Of a stretch of DNA of 64,000 nucleotides, positions 23,901 to 36,619 are shown piece after piece; the first letter of the stretch is position 1; each line of letters opens with the position of its first letter. A program made the position numbers and the translations under genes. The notes under the pieces were generated by a model. The model saw only the letters and a list, made by a program, of their open reading frames with translations, was not told where the DNA came from and searched no databases. Source of the DNA: Casuarina equisetifolia (taxonomy: Eukaryota > Streptophyta > Magnoliopsida > Fagales > Casuarinaceae); assembly GCA_028551475.1 (NCBI GenBank), contig CM052355.1, positions 12,512,129-12,576,128 of the forward strand, given 5' to 3'.

Positions 23901-24707
23901 AGCGAAGACAAATACAGAGGCGAATTTGCAAGCAAAAATATATCAGCAGCCTTCCTTGAACTCCCATATCAGAAAGTTTTCCTTAATAAGTACTGCAAGG
24001 GGTTCATGGGCAGCACTCCGACCGCCAGATTTGGAGGATTGGGCTTTGTGAGTAGTAACTGAAACTTTTCATCCGACGATATGCATCCCCTAAATCTTCA
24101 AGTTATAATGAGGATCCCATGCTTTTTCCTGTAGTAATTGCCATCTATACGTGATTCTCTTTGTAGCTGTCCAATTTCAGCATCCCCACAAGATGATTTC
24201 TTGTTTTTGGCCAACACATGTTCCCGAAGTTCTAAGATTCCCTTTTCGTTCCAAAATCTTCTGATCCGAAACCAACACTTTTCTCTCCACTACGAAGGTA
24301 ATAATAGAACTCTTTTCTTGCTTTTGATGCAGATATTTGAAAAAGGCTCGCCAATAGCCAAGGATTTTTCTAAGGCCATTCTGACTCTTTCTGAGAATGG
24401 CAGACTAAAGGCAATGGAGGACGAATGGCTGACTCCCCCGAACGAGTGTTCTACCAACAATACTTCCAGCAATACGCAAAGCCTGAGCCTCCAAAGCTTT
24501 TGGGTTCTCTATATGATATCCTTTGTCACTTCCAGCATTTGTTTTCTACTTTCATTAACTTCGTTAATGAGAGCCCGCCGAGCACGTGAAGGAAATATAA
24601 ATCCAGATGATGAAAGCGCTTGGAAGAAGGCCGTTAGACTAGTACGGGATGTCTTCATATTAAAACTCCAGGAACAGCTCCAACTTTGGCGAACACGTCG
24701 GATATAA
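20983..24707 (+). CDS. GLR-C: glutamate receptor-like cation channel, intact
   Basis: Five exons: 20983-21241, 21337-22640, 23229-23535, 23650-24047 and 24333-24707. All introns have GT..AG borders and phases 1,0,1,0, joining into 880 codons plus stop with no break. A signal peptide (about 1-33) precedes an amino-terminal periplasmic-binding-like domain (about 36-430). A WPGN linker near 434 leads to the first ligand lobe (about 445-555), which includes the ADRMRYVDF motif with the conserved arginine. M1 is at about 573-592, the pore loop at about 604-624 ([11 protein letters not shown]), the main gate helix with [13 protein letters not shown] at about 633-663, the second lobe to about 790, M4 at about 811-835, and a short tail follows. 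Plant GLRs of this length are amino-acid-gated cation channels that admit calcium. The linker and exon plan resemble clade II (GLR2-type) members, but clade assignment needs a tree. The second lobe has ELPY where many relatives have DE(I/V)PY. Confidence 0.93.
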
Positions 24708-25250
24708 ATGCAGACACAATTGATGTGAATTATAGTTCTTCCAGGTAGGAATTCGTTTGCTCTCCTGGAGGCTGTCTACACATCAGCTAATATGGCAATG
24801 CTATGGGTTTCTAACGGTAGTAAATTGGAAAATTGAGATTAAAGTCTTTTTTTTTTTTTTTTGAACTGTCATGTATTCATATACATTGCAAAAATATATT
24901 ACAAACAGTTCAAAATCTATTACCTAAGCTAAAAAATGACCTTTGAAAAATTCTAGAGCTCCTACATATTTATTACAATTTATAAGTTTTTTCTTCCTAC
25001 TTGTAATAATAATACTTGTACGTTAAAGGCTTTCATTATTGAATCTTATTCTACTTCTTTCATTCTAGATATGGTAGATTGTAATTTTAAAAGACATGAT
25101 CAGCAAGGTTGCTATAAAACTCTTGTTTTTCATAACTTCGATCATGCAACCTACTTCCGCCCTCCATTATTTATTTTATTATAGAAGTCTATTTATAGCT
25201 AGTGTTGCCATCCATTTGCATTTAGTGAACTTGCAATTAAAAAATAAATG
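24708..25250 (+). repeat. GLR-C 3' flank, duplicated downstream of GLR-A
   Basis: This matches 5841-6390 in order and wording. It carries a T-run at 24847-24862 absent from the GLR-A copy. It presumably contains the 3' untranslated region. No separate gene is seen. Confidence 0.8.
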
Positions 25251-25900
25251 CTCCTTTGATTCTTGTTGTTGTTTGATATATGTTGCATTGTTGGCTTACT
25301 AAGTTATTTCATATAGCTAATTTATCTACTATAGCAGATCTATCTTTCCTAGTGATTCAATTAATAAAGTTCTACTTAGTTCTTCCTTTTTTGTCCATGT
25401 TAGTCTTGCTTATTTAAATTTTTCTCTTCTCTCCTTCAGCTTTAAGTAAGTTCTAGCAATGTTATACTTTGAATTTGTGATTAGTTTTAAAAGCTCATTT
25501 CTAACCTCCAACATGCTCTTCTAACTTTAAGCTAGTAATCCTTTTATGTGTAGGATGAAAGTTTCATATCAAGTGTGTGATCTCTTGTGTTAAAGTTAAA
25601 ATGAAAGCAGTGCTCTCCAACTCTTGAACTAGTTTTTGAGTTGAACATTTAGGCCTTCTTACATGTTATCAAAGCTTAGGTTGAAGTTATTCCTCTCTAT
25701 CTAACCTTAACCTAAATGTCATGGTTTATAGAGTCATATGTGAAGGACAAAAATTTTATATTAAATATGTGATCTCTTGTAGTAAAGTTCAAATAAAAGA
25801 AGTATTCTTTTTACTTTTGGACTAATTTTTAGGTTAGCCTTTTGGGCCTTTTGATAGCTACCATCTCCACTTTAACATGTTCTTTCATGTGCATCTTTTT
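25251..25900 (+). other. Intergenic, no gene recognised
   Basis: This is AT-rich sequence with no recognisable domain on either strand. It may be the decayed flank of the LINE that follows. Confidence 0.4.
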
Positions 25901-27430
25901 GAGACCATCCATGTGGCCTATAAAGAATCTAAGTGGTTGTTCATCAGGGAATAAAGAAGTTTACCAACTACTACTTATTCCAAATAGTACATCCATCAAA
26001 CCCAAACCTTTAGAACTTTAAGGTAGTAGATTTCTTTCCAAGTCACTTTTGTCATATTTCCTAATAGACTTACTAGTACATAGGAAGAGTTTAATTCTCT
26101 TTTCAATTTCATATATAATCTATTTAGGTAAAAGAAAGATCTACAACTATTAGTTTGCATAAAGAATAATAGAGCTTTTGCTAGTTGTGGCCTTTCCCTA
26201 TAGTTGATATGCTTTGCCTCCTAGCCTTTACTTTTCCTTAATATTTCTCATTTAGTAGTTTTTAATCTAGGTTAGTGAATTGTTTTGAGATTAAGGGCAC
26301 CTCTAAGTACTTTATCATAAGCTAACCCTCTAGATTGGAACATCACCCATCAAAGTTTCTCTACCTCAAGTACACTAAGAAAAAAAAATCAACATCTATA
26401 ATGATGCATCCTTAGCTTTGTAACTTCTTCAAGTTTTTGCATAACTTCTAGCAAACACATTGCAGATTTTATATCCCCTTGAGTAAATAGAAAAAGATTA
26501 TCAAGCAAAACATAGTCGCACAATCTTAACATTAGAGAAATTCCAATGAAATTTGAGACAATCTAATGATACTTTCCTTTGTAGAACCTATTGAGAATTT
26601 CAATAATTATGACAAACAAATAAGGTGAGAAAGTGTCATCTTGTCTAAGGCCCTTCGCCCTTTTGAAAAACCCTATGTGAGAACCATTTATATTCACAAA
26701 GTATCATAAAATAGTAATGTAATTTGTAATTCAACATATGAATTGATATGCAAATTCAAGACTTTTAGAGTATTCAATATAGCAATCTAGTCTACACTAT
26801 CATATGCTTTCCATGTGCATATAGTTACTCTTTTTCCCAATGCATGCTTGTAATAATTATGCGTTAAATATTGATATAGTAACATGTTCTCTTTAATGTT
26901 CTTGTCCGAAATATGAGCTATCTAGTAAGAGTTCATGGTGTGTGGCAAAACTTTACTTAACATGGAAACTTTTAGGATGAGAGAGGTTACCATAGAGTTT
27001 ATTCTTCTATGTAGCTTTTATGACTTAAAAACTCCATGATTGCATCTTCTATCTCCTTTCCTACCACATCTTAAGCTTTCTTGAAAAATTGGCTATTGTA
27101 TTCACTAGGACCTAAAGCCTTGCATTCACCTATAAGGCTGAAGGATTTCCACATTCCTTTTCTTTGAATTTCTACTACAAGATTTTTCCTTATTTTCTCA
27201 AGAATTTCATTTGGGAAAAAAATTTTAGCTTGTCTTCATATAGCGGTAGTTAGTTGGCCATTCTTAGAAGGTTCTGAAAGTTTCTTATAATCCTAGTTTT
27301 GATGTCCGCTAGGAATTTTGTAATTTGCCCATAATCCTTTTCCATTCTTATTATGTGAATTTTTGCTTTCCTTTGCAAATGCTTCCCAAGAAAACTCTAC
27401 TATTACCATCACCTTACTTGAGCCATTAAT
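25900..27430 (-). mobile_element. LINE reverse transcriptase remnant
   Basis: On the minus strand, translation in broken frames gives a KAYDSVD segment at about 26793-26815, then GFFKRAKGLRQ and a SPYLFVIIIEILN-like segment at about 26590-26660, then a degenerate active-site stretch near 26530. This is the order found in plant L1-type LINE reverse transcriptases. Many stops show an old copy. The limits given are approximate. Confidence 0.75.
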
Positions 27431-27985
27431 TCCTTGATTTTTGTTTTAGTAGGATTTCCCCGGGCTTATTATACAAAATTAACTCGTCGTGCTATTCCAT
27501 TTCTTTGTTTCTTAGTCTCTCCTTCTCACAAGTTATCCCAAGTAATGGCCCCTTCTCGGCACCCCGACCTCCCATGGTCCCCCGTAGCAAATTATCTCAA
27601 AACTCAACCCAAAATGTGACTTAATTCCTTCACCATCATTCCTTCCATTCCGCCAACCATTCAAGTTGCCCCTTGTCACTCTATGTGGAATGAAGCCATA
27701 TAGGTCCGGTGACCTGAATTGGAACTTGCCGGAGTGAAAAAAAAGGAGGAAGAGAAACGGAAAGAAGGGGAGCGAGAAGTGGCGATTGCAAAATATAACT
27801 TTGTTGAATTCTTCTTTGAATGAATCACACCTCTTCTACTGTTTATATATACAATTGCTAATGAATCAAAATTTAAAGTCAAGTTAAATGAAACCAATTT
27901 ACAAGAATAGATGCGACCGGGATCTGCGGCTGGAGCATGGTCGTCGGTGGTTGTTGGTTCTGGCGAGTGAGCGGGTGCGCCGGTT
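27431..27985 (+). other. Unassigned stretch between LINE and copia remnants
   Basis: No gene is supported. The composition is richer in C and G than its surroundings (about 27455-27790). The short open frame at 27434-27619 shows no known motif. Confidence 0.4.
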
Positions 27986-28975
27986 TAACATCCCCGTAGG
28001 TTGGAGGGCTGAAAAAATGGATGCCTCATTACGAAACAAGACATGGTCTCTTGTCCCACAGCCTATAGGTCATCAAGTTGTGGGCCGTAGATGGGTGTTC
28101 AAAGAGAGTAGCCCACCACGTGATGATCTGTTGGTCCAAGCTAAAAGTCAATGAGATACTTGATCGTTTGAAGGTTAGACTCATAACGAAAAGCTATTAT
28201 CAGAAAAGTCCAGTAGACTTTCTCAAGATATTCAGCTTAGTTGTCAGACTATCTTCAGTATGAGTGGTTCTTATAGCAACTATAATTTGACGGTGTTAAT
28301 ATTACAATTTGACGTGGACAATGTTTCCAGGAGGCATTTGATGAAACCGTGTATATGGATATGTCACATGGCTTTGCAGTCCTTTACAACCAAATGCTAT
28401 TTGCTTATTACGCCGAGCTCTCTATAACCTCAAATGAGCCCCACGGGCTTGGTTCAACATGTTCAATTACTTCCTTCTCAATTTTGGTTTCTATTGTAGC
28501 TCATGATCCATTATTTTTCGTCTTCGAGTCATAAGAGGCAATCATTTGGCTGTTACCTATGTAGATGACCTTGTAATAACAAGGAGCTTAAAATCTTTTA
28601 GTGTCCTGGGGAATACTTTTCCCATGAAATGCCTTGATCCTTTACATTTCTTCTTAGGCATAGAAGCCCACAAACTTAGAGATGGCCTTTTGTTGTCTTA
28701 ATTGCAATATGCTGTAGATTTACTTCACAAAGCCGAGATAGCCCATTTCGATGCCAGTCACAGCCAAACCACCACCAATCAAAAATGAAACCTCAAACTT
28801 CTAAAATCCATCTCTTTCGAGTATTTGGGGAGATTTGCAATACTTGACCTTAATCCGACCTGACATAACCTTCTCTATCAGTAAGTTGTGTTAAATTGTG
28901 CATTGCCCATCCATGCAATATTGGAACAATGCAAAAAAGCCTCTGAGGTCCATAGGACTATCGATATTGGTCTTA
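27986..28975 (+). mobile_element. Copia RT-RNase H remnant
   Basis: Translation shows a WRAEKMDASLRNKTWSLVP segment followed by HQVVGRRWVFK, the typical start of copia reverse transcriptase. Further broken RT pieces follow, with TYVDDL at about 28556-28574, then a LIRPDITFSISKL-like RNase H segment near 28850. Frameshifts and stops are frequent. Confidence 0.75.
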
Positions 28976-29029
28976 GATTTAGTGACACCGATATTTTCAG
29001 TTTTTTTTTTCTCATGAACTTATCGTTTT

Positions 29030-30250
29030 CATAAGAAATTTGAGTTATTTGATACTTTCGTTACATTCCCAACAATGGTTGAAAGACAATTAGGATTTCC
29101 TATTAAAATACTTCAGTGTAACAATGATGGAGAATTTATAAGCAATAAAATGACTAATTGCTTAGTATAAAATAATATTCTTCACTAACTCTCCTGCTCC
29201 TATATAGCATAGTAAAATGGGCTGGTTGAGAGGAAGTATATACACAAAATTGAGCTTGGGGGAACTCTATTTATTCAAGTTGGCTTACCTATTCCTTTCT
29301 AGCTAGAAGCTTTCTCAACAACAATTTTTGGCAGGTTTCTCATAGATGAACAACTAAAATATAGAGTTGAATGTATTTGTTCCTATCTTAAAGAAAAAAA
29401 AATTTCCTCTTTATTAAGGACATGTAATGTTGGGTTTGGGTTAAACTTATACCTTAACCTTTTTATCCTAACAAGACATAGTCTTTTAGCCTTGTCGTTA
29501 TTAGTAAAATATATAAATATATTTTTTCTGTTTGAAAGGCAAAAGGGAAAAAAAAAAAAAAAAAAACCTTCGAATGCACTAGCTATCCACATCTTAAATA
29601 CTTACCCGCAGGCAAACTGGATCTTTGTTCAGTTGAGTGTGTTTTTCTTGAATATAATCCTCGACGTAAGGGATATTGTTATTTTCACAAACCTTCTAAG
29701 AGTTATTTATCTTTTGGCATGTATTATCCAATGAGAGAGCCTTCCATTCGTTCACAACCAACAGAAGTTTCTCTCTAGAATCACACATAACAACAACATC
29801 AGCATTCAAAGTCCAGCTCAGTCGTTGTGCCCACAAGTCTCTTTAAATGAATACGGTTTCTCCACGTATCCCTTGGATAATTAGACACAGATGTAGCCCA
29901 CCTTCTTTTTCAATGCAGCCTTTGAGCGTGGGGTCGTGTGCAACTAACTCTACCTGGCCCACTCCAATTATTGGGAGCGAACTTCCTACCTATGGTCCAA
30001 AAGCTCCATTTGATATTTTTACCTCTGCAAATAATAACACATCACACAACCAAGCGTTTCTCCTCAGATATGGAAAATCTCTACTTGCCCTCGCATAACA
30101 GAGACTTTTGATCAGCAAAGTGAACAATTTTCTCCCTCATCTCCATTCCAATTGGTCCCCTCTCGAGAACAACCTCTTCGCATTCATCCTACGATAATGC
30201 GGAATCAAGTTGGCATCGTCAAACCAAACCGAAAGTATGTCCTACATAAT
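29030..30250 (+). mobile_element. Copia integrase and spacer remnant
   Basis: Near 29115-29170 the plus strand reads LQCNNDGEFISNKMTNCL, a copia integrase segment, followed by a NGLVERKYIHKIE segment at about 29218. At about 30180-30250 there is a HPTIMRNQVGIVKPNRKYVL segment, typical of the linker just before copia RT. An A-run lies at 29548-29569. The order, after an RT-RNase H piece, is the reverse of a normal copia element, so this is a second element or a rearranged one. Confidence 0.65.
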
Positions 30251-30309
30251 GAAAATGCCGTGCCACTTCCTCCCACAACTGGTAAATCCACATTGCTTGT
30301 TCCTGGTTG

Positions 30310-30530
30310 AAAGGGAGCTATGGACTCCACGAAGATTCAGACAAAACCGAGCTTGGATGGAACTGAACAAGATTTGGCGAACGAATACAAAGGTCAAAGG
30401 CTTTATTATTGAGAAAGTCAAAGGAGGTTATTCAGTAGCCATCGCGGGTTTCATTACTTTTCTTCCATTCCGTCCCCTCATAAGAAGAAAGATATCGAAT
30501 GATCGATTCACCATTGAGAGCATTAACCCG
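30310..30530 (+). pseudogene. rps1: Mitochondrial-type rps1 fragment
   Basis: The plus frame contains WMELNKIWRTNTKVKGFIIE followed by KGGYSVAIAGFITFLPFRPL and a SNDRFTIESINP segment. These resemble the S1-type RNA-binding region of plant mitochondrial ribosomal protein S1. The N-terminus is replaced by copia-derived sequence, and the match ends after SINP, where a normal protein would continue. It lacks the full gene and sits in nuclear retroelement DNA, so it is most likely non-functional. Confidence 0.7.
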
Positions 30531-30990
30531 GACGAATATTGTGATAACAGCGGCCGATCAAAGAAGAACTTGATGAGCGAAATCTGCTGACGAAAAAAGG
30601 GAAAGGCTGAATGGAATTGAAGGCATAGTCTCAATAAAAAGAATTGAACACCAACCAGGCGGATTTTGATGGAGTCTCGCAGAAGAAGAGCCTTACTCTA
30701 TAGGGGCGCTAGCGCGCTACAACTAGCAGCCCTTTATTTATTATTAGTAAGATAGGTTTGGAACCCTTATTATTAGAGAAAGGGGAAAGGGGATTCCCTT
30801 TGTCAAGGAGAGAATCAGTCTTAATTTTCCATCAAAAGTGAAACGTCTTTTTCTTAAAGCTTAACTTTCAATTGGCTTTACCTGGTACACCGATTCCAGG
30901 TCAACTTAACTTGGTACTGATTCTGGGTAACCATAGAAAAGGAAAGGACGAAAGAGGAATGAAAAGCGTCCATTGTCTCATGGGGCAAGC

Positions 30991-31428
30991 TTACTTAGTG
31001 GAAAATATAAGAAAATAGTTTTTGTACTTATTGCCAATGTAACCTAAGCAACATTGTAGTTTCCCAGCCGGATCTAGGTATCGTTTCGCTTGTGCTTCTT
31101 TCAAGCGAAGCATTTCGCTCCACTTCCGCTTGAGTACCGTACCTATTCTTATTTTATGGTCCCTTTTTTTTATTTCGTCCTGAACCAGTGCCTCAATGAC
31201 CCCCCTTATTTCGTTCTCTTTTTGAGAGATTCGCTCGACAAGTTGGGCACGCAAAAGCGACTTAATTCGGTCGGGATCCCTTTCCCCGTACACATCCGTA
31301 TCGAGTTCGGGGGCCTCTTCAGCGGGAACTTCGACATCTTCCCGGGGATGCATAAATGCACTCCATAATAAAACTTGAACTCTCACTCCACGTCCAAAGA
31401 GAGGAATTGTGGATTTAGGAAAAGACAA
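30991..31428 (-). CDS. Open frame of 145 codons in mitochondrial insert, unknown
   Basis: An uninterrupted minus-strand frame encodes a charged protein. It has an acidic part (EVPAEEAPELDTDVYGERD) followed by an Arg/Lys/Glu-rich helix-like part (RISQKENEIRGVIEALVQDE and KKRDHKIRIGTVLKRKWSEM). I do not recognise the family. The mixed-charge middle could form a coiled coil. It lies next to the rps1 fragment and may be a mitochondrial open frame carried into the nucleus, or a chance frame. No promoter or start context supports expression. Confidence 0.35.
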   Translation of the reverse strand: MSFPKSTIPLFGRGVRVQVLLWSAFMHPREDVEVPAEEAPELDTDVYGERDPDRIKSLLRAQLVERISQKENEIRGVIEALVQDEIKKRDHKIRIGTVLKRKWSEMLRLKEAQAKRYLDPAGKLQCCLGYIGNKYKNYFLIFSTK

Positions 31429-31639
31429 AGGCGTTAGCTGAAGATAGGAAAGACTTCAAACCATTTGTGCTGTTTTTGGATTCATACAAACTTCAGCGAA
31501 GACAAAATATCTTGTGAAATAAACGTCGTCTGACTTCATTGGTTCTTCTCAACAAACACTTTCCTACTTAATTAACAACACCCTCACTTGCTGAGTTTGA
31601 TGGTTTCTCTTTGTCGTGTCTTGTTCCGTGGACAATCCC

Positions 31640-32833
31640 CCTCAAACGAGGCGTTATTACGCCGAGATTGCTCCTGAGATTTTCAAATAGGTTTTTGGGT
31701 AAAGGCTTTGTGAAGATATTATCCAACTATCAGTTGTTTGGAACTTATTTAGTAATAACTGATTAACGGTAACTTTTGCTCTTATAAAATAATAATTTAT
31801 TTTAATACATTTTGATTTCCCATGAAAGATTGGCTTTGTTGTCAGGTGGACTGCTAATATATTTTCACAGAATAAAATTGTTAGACTATGCAATGGAATA
31901 TTTAGATCTTTAAGTAGATGACATATCTACATTGCATCTACAGTTATTGATGCCAAAGATCTATATTCCACTTCTGCTAATGATCTTGATATTGTGCGTT
32001 GCCTTTTTAGCACTCCAAGAGGTAGAATTTGTTCCTAGAAACAAAAGCTTGTAGTTGATTATCTAATGAGTGGACAACTTCCCCAATTAGCATCACTGAA
32101 TTCATATAAATTAAATGTGTTGGCTGAATGAATTTGTAATCCATAACCAATTGTTCCACACAAATATCTTAGAACACATTTGAGATTAAGAAAATATGAG
32201 ATCATTGGGTTTTGCGTGGACTAATGTCCCAGCAATACTTCTATAGAGTGATGGGTGTTGTGATTGGTTTGTCCCTCCTTTTACTTTAATTTTCTTTGTT
32301 GCGAGTGCAATAGCTACAAATTTTCAATCTTCAATTCCTGCACATCTAAGTATGCGATTGGCATATTTCTTACGTGAAAGGAACAATCTAATCTCAAAGC
32401 TTTTAACTTCAACTCCCAAAAACAAATGTTAGGATCCTAGGCTCTTTAGTGAAAATTCTCGAGCTAAAGCCTTTTCATATAGTTTTAGATGATTAAGAGA
32501 ATTTCCAATAATTATTAAGTCACCAACAGACATTAACAACTATGTAATAACTGTACTAGATTGAAGTGTAAAGAGAGAGGGATCATACATACTTGCGTGG
32601 AATCTTTACTAGCACAAAGATATAGTGAATCTATCATACTATGCTCTTGGCACCTATTTAAGTACATGAAATGCTCTATGAATTTTACAAACATGATTTG
32701 GATAAGCTTTGTTAATGAATCCTAGTGGTTGCTTCATAAAGATTACCTTGATCAAAGAGCCATGAAGAAAGACATTATTTATATTAAATTGTAGTAGTGG
32801 TCACTTAACAACAATTACCACAAGACTTTTGTA
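31640..32833 (-). mobile_element. Copia RT-RNase H remnant, antisense
   Basis: On the minus strand an RT piece (LQFNINNVFLHGSL, then MKQPLGFIN) lies at about 32690-32810, with further degraded RT and RNase H down to 31657-31893. The last reads FHGKSKCIKINYYFIRAKV, the normal end of copia RNase H. Stops are abundant. The remnant stops at the A-run at 32834, where a LINE begins. Confidence 0.75.
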
Positions 32834-35800
32834 AAAAAAAAAAAAAAAAAAAAGGATGAGACCCTTGTCATTAATATTAGTCACACAAGATGAGCAAAAC
32901 CTCAAAACTTGTGTAAAAGATTACATAGAGGAGGGGGGAAGGGGGGGGCAACAAACCTTGCTCCTCAATACATCATCCTAAATTTTATATGGAAAAATTA
33001 CTAAACAAAACATTAAAATGTTTTAGGGAAGCCATACAATGGATAATAAGATCAACCTCAAAGAGGCCTTTAATGTTCTAGACCTAATTGATCCTCCTAT
33101 GCTATTTTCCTACAAGTTCTTGGTAATGATCCCAATGTGGACTAGACATGTAGCCCTATAATTGAATGTCCCAGGTTAGCCAAACTATCTGCAAGAAAGT
33201 TGGCTTCACGAAATATATGAGATATCTAAACTTCTGGTGAAATATCAGTTAAGCACTGGCGTATATCATATTCTAATTTCCATAGGATTGAACAAACCCC
33301 TGTTATGCATTGAACCATGAATTGTGAATTAGCTTCAATTTCTGATATATTTAAACCTTGTTGATTGCATAATTTAAGACCTTTTGAGATAGCCAAGACT
33401 TCCATTGTTGCACTGTGTCCTTGTCCTAAGTTTACCGCATAAGCCATAATAACACTTCCCCTCCAATCTCTCACCACTCCTCTTCCTACACGAGCTCTAT
33501 CCTTACATGATCCATCCGTATTCAATTTTCAAAAAACCTGGAGAAGGGCATGACCAATGTATCATATTACTTCTATGAAATGGCGGAATAGTTACAAGAA
33601 TATTTAGTTATTGTAGTCATTTGCAATCTTTTAATGAGGGAAATGTTCTACTTGGAAAAGAAGTCATAAAATGACGAACCTTCAACCGCACTTCCCTTAT
33701 CATTATTGATTTTTTATTAGAGAAAATGGCATTATTCCTTGCTCGCCAAATTTGCCACAAAATTAAGTAACTAATTAGGGCCACCGACATTCCTCCTTGT
33801 TTAGGGGTACTGGCCTTATGAAACTAATCATTAACCAAATTCAAAACCATATCCCGTCTTACCGAAAACTTTGAAATATAACAAAAGTAATTCCATAATC
33901 CTGTTGCCAACTCTCCTTGATAGAATAGATGATCTAGGGTCTCACAAGTTTATGTAGAACAATAAACACATCGTGAAGCAAATGAGAAGCCTCTTCCCTA
34001 TACCCTATCATCAATTGGAAATCCTTTATGCATCACCCGCCACATGAAAAAACCAATCTTCGATGGTAGATACTTATTCCTTATGAACTTACTCTATGTT
34101 TTCTTCTCACCATACAATTTTTTCTGCTTTCATATATTGCTGCTATAGAAAATACTCCATTAGAAGTTAATTCAAATGCTAGTCGATCCGGATCATTAGT
34201 AAGTGTTATCTAATAGGCTTGCTCCAATTGCTTTGGGGACAAATTGTCTTATAGAAATTCTGGATTCTTCAGTGCATCTCGAATACTTCTTTGGTTGTCA
34301 TCACATGATGGATACCATAGAATCTCATCTATAGCCATTTGTTTGTCCAAAAAGATTGATCTCCCGTTTGAATCACCCATCTATTATGCTACAAAAAAAA
34401 AGGGAATGTGAGTTTTAATAGCTCCCTAGTAATGTGAGGATTTAATATTTATTGGTTGATGACAAACTTCCATTGGACTTCTATACTTCCTCCACATAAA
34501 TTTTGCCTACAAGGATTCTCCCTTTATATAATTCCACGCAATTTTCACCAGAAGGCTTTCCATGAACATTGTCATATCTCTTATTCCCAACCCACCTTTA
34601 TCTATAGGATGACAAGCTTTTACCCACCCCGCCCTATGTGCTCTATGATCCCCTATATTACTCCCTAAAAATTCATAAATCTGCTTGTTAATCTCTTGCA
34701 ACACTACTTTTGAAGCCTTAGTGATGGACAAGCAATGGTATAGGGATCAAGGATAAAACACTTTTTATTGGCACTAACTTCCCTCCATGTGAAAGAAAAT
34801 GATTCTTCCAGTTTGCAATTTGCCTCGTAATTTTCCCCATAATCTCCTTAAAATAACTCCTATTTACTCTGCCCTTAAATAGTGGAATGCCCAAATACTT
34901 TATAGGGAATTCTATTGGAAAAAACCTTGTCCAACTCTGAATCTGTTGTTTTCTATGTAAAGATGCCTTCTTTGACAATACAAAATTATATTTAGTCACA
35001 TTTACTTTTTGTCCACTATGATATTCATATGCCCTCAATAATTCCATAAACTTCATAATTGACATTTTTTGCCCATTTATAAATATTATCATATCATTTG
35101 CATAAAGTAAATGAGATACATACCCAAAATCATTCGTGCCTTTATAGCCTCCAATCTCCCCAACTTGCATTAGGTGTTTTAACCGTCAAGAAAAAGCTTC
35201 TTGTGCAAGAATGAACAAACTTGGTGACAAAGGATCCCCCTAACGTAGCCCTCTTGTTGAATGGAAGAATCCAAACATCTTTTCTTGCATCTGTATAGAA
35301 AACCAGTTGTTGGAAGTACATTGATAAATCATATCAACCCATTTCTCTAAAAATCCAAATCTCCGCATAACATTTAATATAAATGACCATTCCAACCTGT
35401 CATATGCTTTTGACATGTCCATTTTAATAACCACATTACCACCTGGTACCTTTTTGTTTATCTCGTGAACCATCTCCTATGCCAAAGCAATGTTTTCCTA
35501 TATTGATCTATCTTTCACAAAACCAACTTGTTCCAAATAAATTATTTTAGGAAGAATCTTAGCTAGCTTATCATTTAGAAGTTTTGCTAAGACCTTATAT
35601 CAGAAAGTACACAAGCTTATTGGTCTTATATCTGAGAAGCTACTTGGTTGAGCTACCTTAGGAATCAATGTTAACAATTGTAGTTGTACTCCTTAGGATC
35701 CAACCCCCGCCCGCCCCCCCCGCCCCCCCAACCCTAAAGAAATCAACAATCGCTTCAAATAGATTTTCTTTAACTACTTCCTGATTAGCTTCAAAGAAAT

Positions 35801-36560
35801 GTCTTATAAATCCATCTTATCCTGGTGCACTATTAGAGTCTAAGCTTCAAACTACTTGTTGCATTCCTCCCAAGTTGTGATTTGACAAAGTATATCGTTG
35901 TGTTCTGCCAATACTAATATCCAAATCTACCTAAGAAATGCCTCCATCTCTTGATCATTATATTGCACTCTATATGACGTTAACAACTCTTTGAAGAAAT
36001 CCATGACCATGCCCAAAATCTCCACATCATCTGTTCTTATACCATCTAGTAACTTAAAGTTAAACTGAGAGGCCTATCGTCTCTCCTTATGCATGCATGA
36101 AAATATCTCGAGTTTCAATCTCCTTCTTGAAGCCATTTGACAAGACTTAATGTTTTACAAATGTCTACTCCTTTTTAATGAAATCATTTTGCAACAAGTC
36201 TAGCTTCCAATCTATCAACTGACCTAATTTTTATTCAAGTACCATTTGCAACTTACAATATTCATTATTGGTTAATGAAATATTAATGTCTAAGTATTAT
36301 TTCTTTCCATGGGACTCATTTCTTCTTTTATAACTTTTACCATCCATTATGTCCTAAAGGTTCACTTAATGATGAAGGGAGTTTAGGAATACTGCGAGTG
36401 ACATTGGAAGCATATTTAGAATTTGTTTTTGTCATCCCCACTTTACTCCATGTGATCATCTATTGAGATATTCCCGACACGTGGCAAGTTTCTTAGTTCT
36501 TCATTTGCTAGTTACATAATCATCCCTTTTTAAGAAATAGAAGGACTAAAACTTGATTTA
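32834..36560 (-). mobile_element. LINE with RT, zinc-binding and RNase H domains, antisense
   Basis: On the minus strand, from right to left: an upstream RT part (GAPGPDGF-like) near 35710-35850; RT with KMDMSKAYDRLEWSFI at 35240-35473; and the active-site region LLYANDMIIF at 34718-35170, where the usual ADD box reads AND. A KYLGIPLFKGRVNR segment is in the same piece, and a GGLGIRDM segment is at 34507-34731. A zinc-binding FMWRVMHKGFPIDDRV stretch is near 33890-34060. An RNase H domain (NTDGSCKDRARVG) is at 33226-33525. This is the layout of plant L1-type LINEs with a C-terminal RNase H. It is broken by stops. A plus-strand A-run at 32834-32854 marks one edge; the other is approximate. Confidence 0.8.
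35702..35730 (+). repeat. C-rich low-complexity tract
   Basis: A run of C with scattered G (CCCCCGCCCGCCCCCCCC) lies inside the antisense LINE. It is probably a local expansion. Confidence 0.8.
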
Positions 36561-36619
36561 GATGCTTCAATATTTGGCATTGTACCTTCCTTGGTTTTGA
36601 AGTCTAATGACACAATAAA

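Larger units (their letters stand above)
30290..31440 (+). other. Nuclear insert of mitochondrial DNA (NUMT)
   Basis: The stretch contains a mitochondrial rps1 fragment and GC-richer sequence with a style typical of plant mitochondrial DNA, including the palindrome GCGCTAGCGC near 30709 and purine-rich GAAAGGGGAAAGGGG. Copia-derived sequence lies on both sides. The left edge is between about 30250 and 30310 and the right edge is near 31440. Its origin from mitochondrial DNA is inferred from the rps1 match and composition. Confidence 0.65.
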
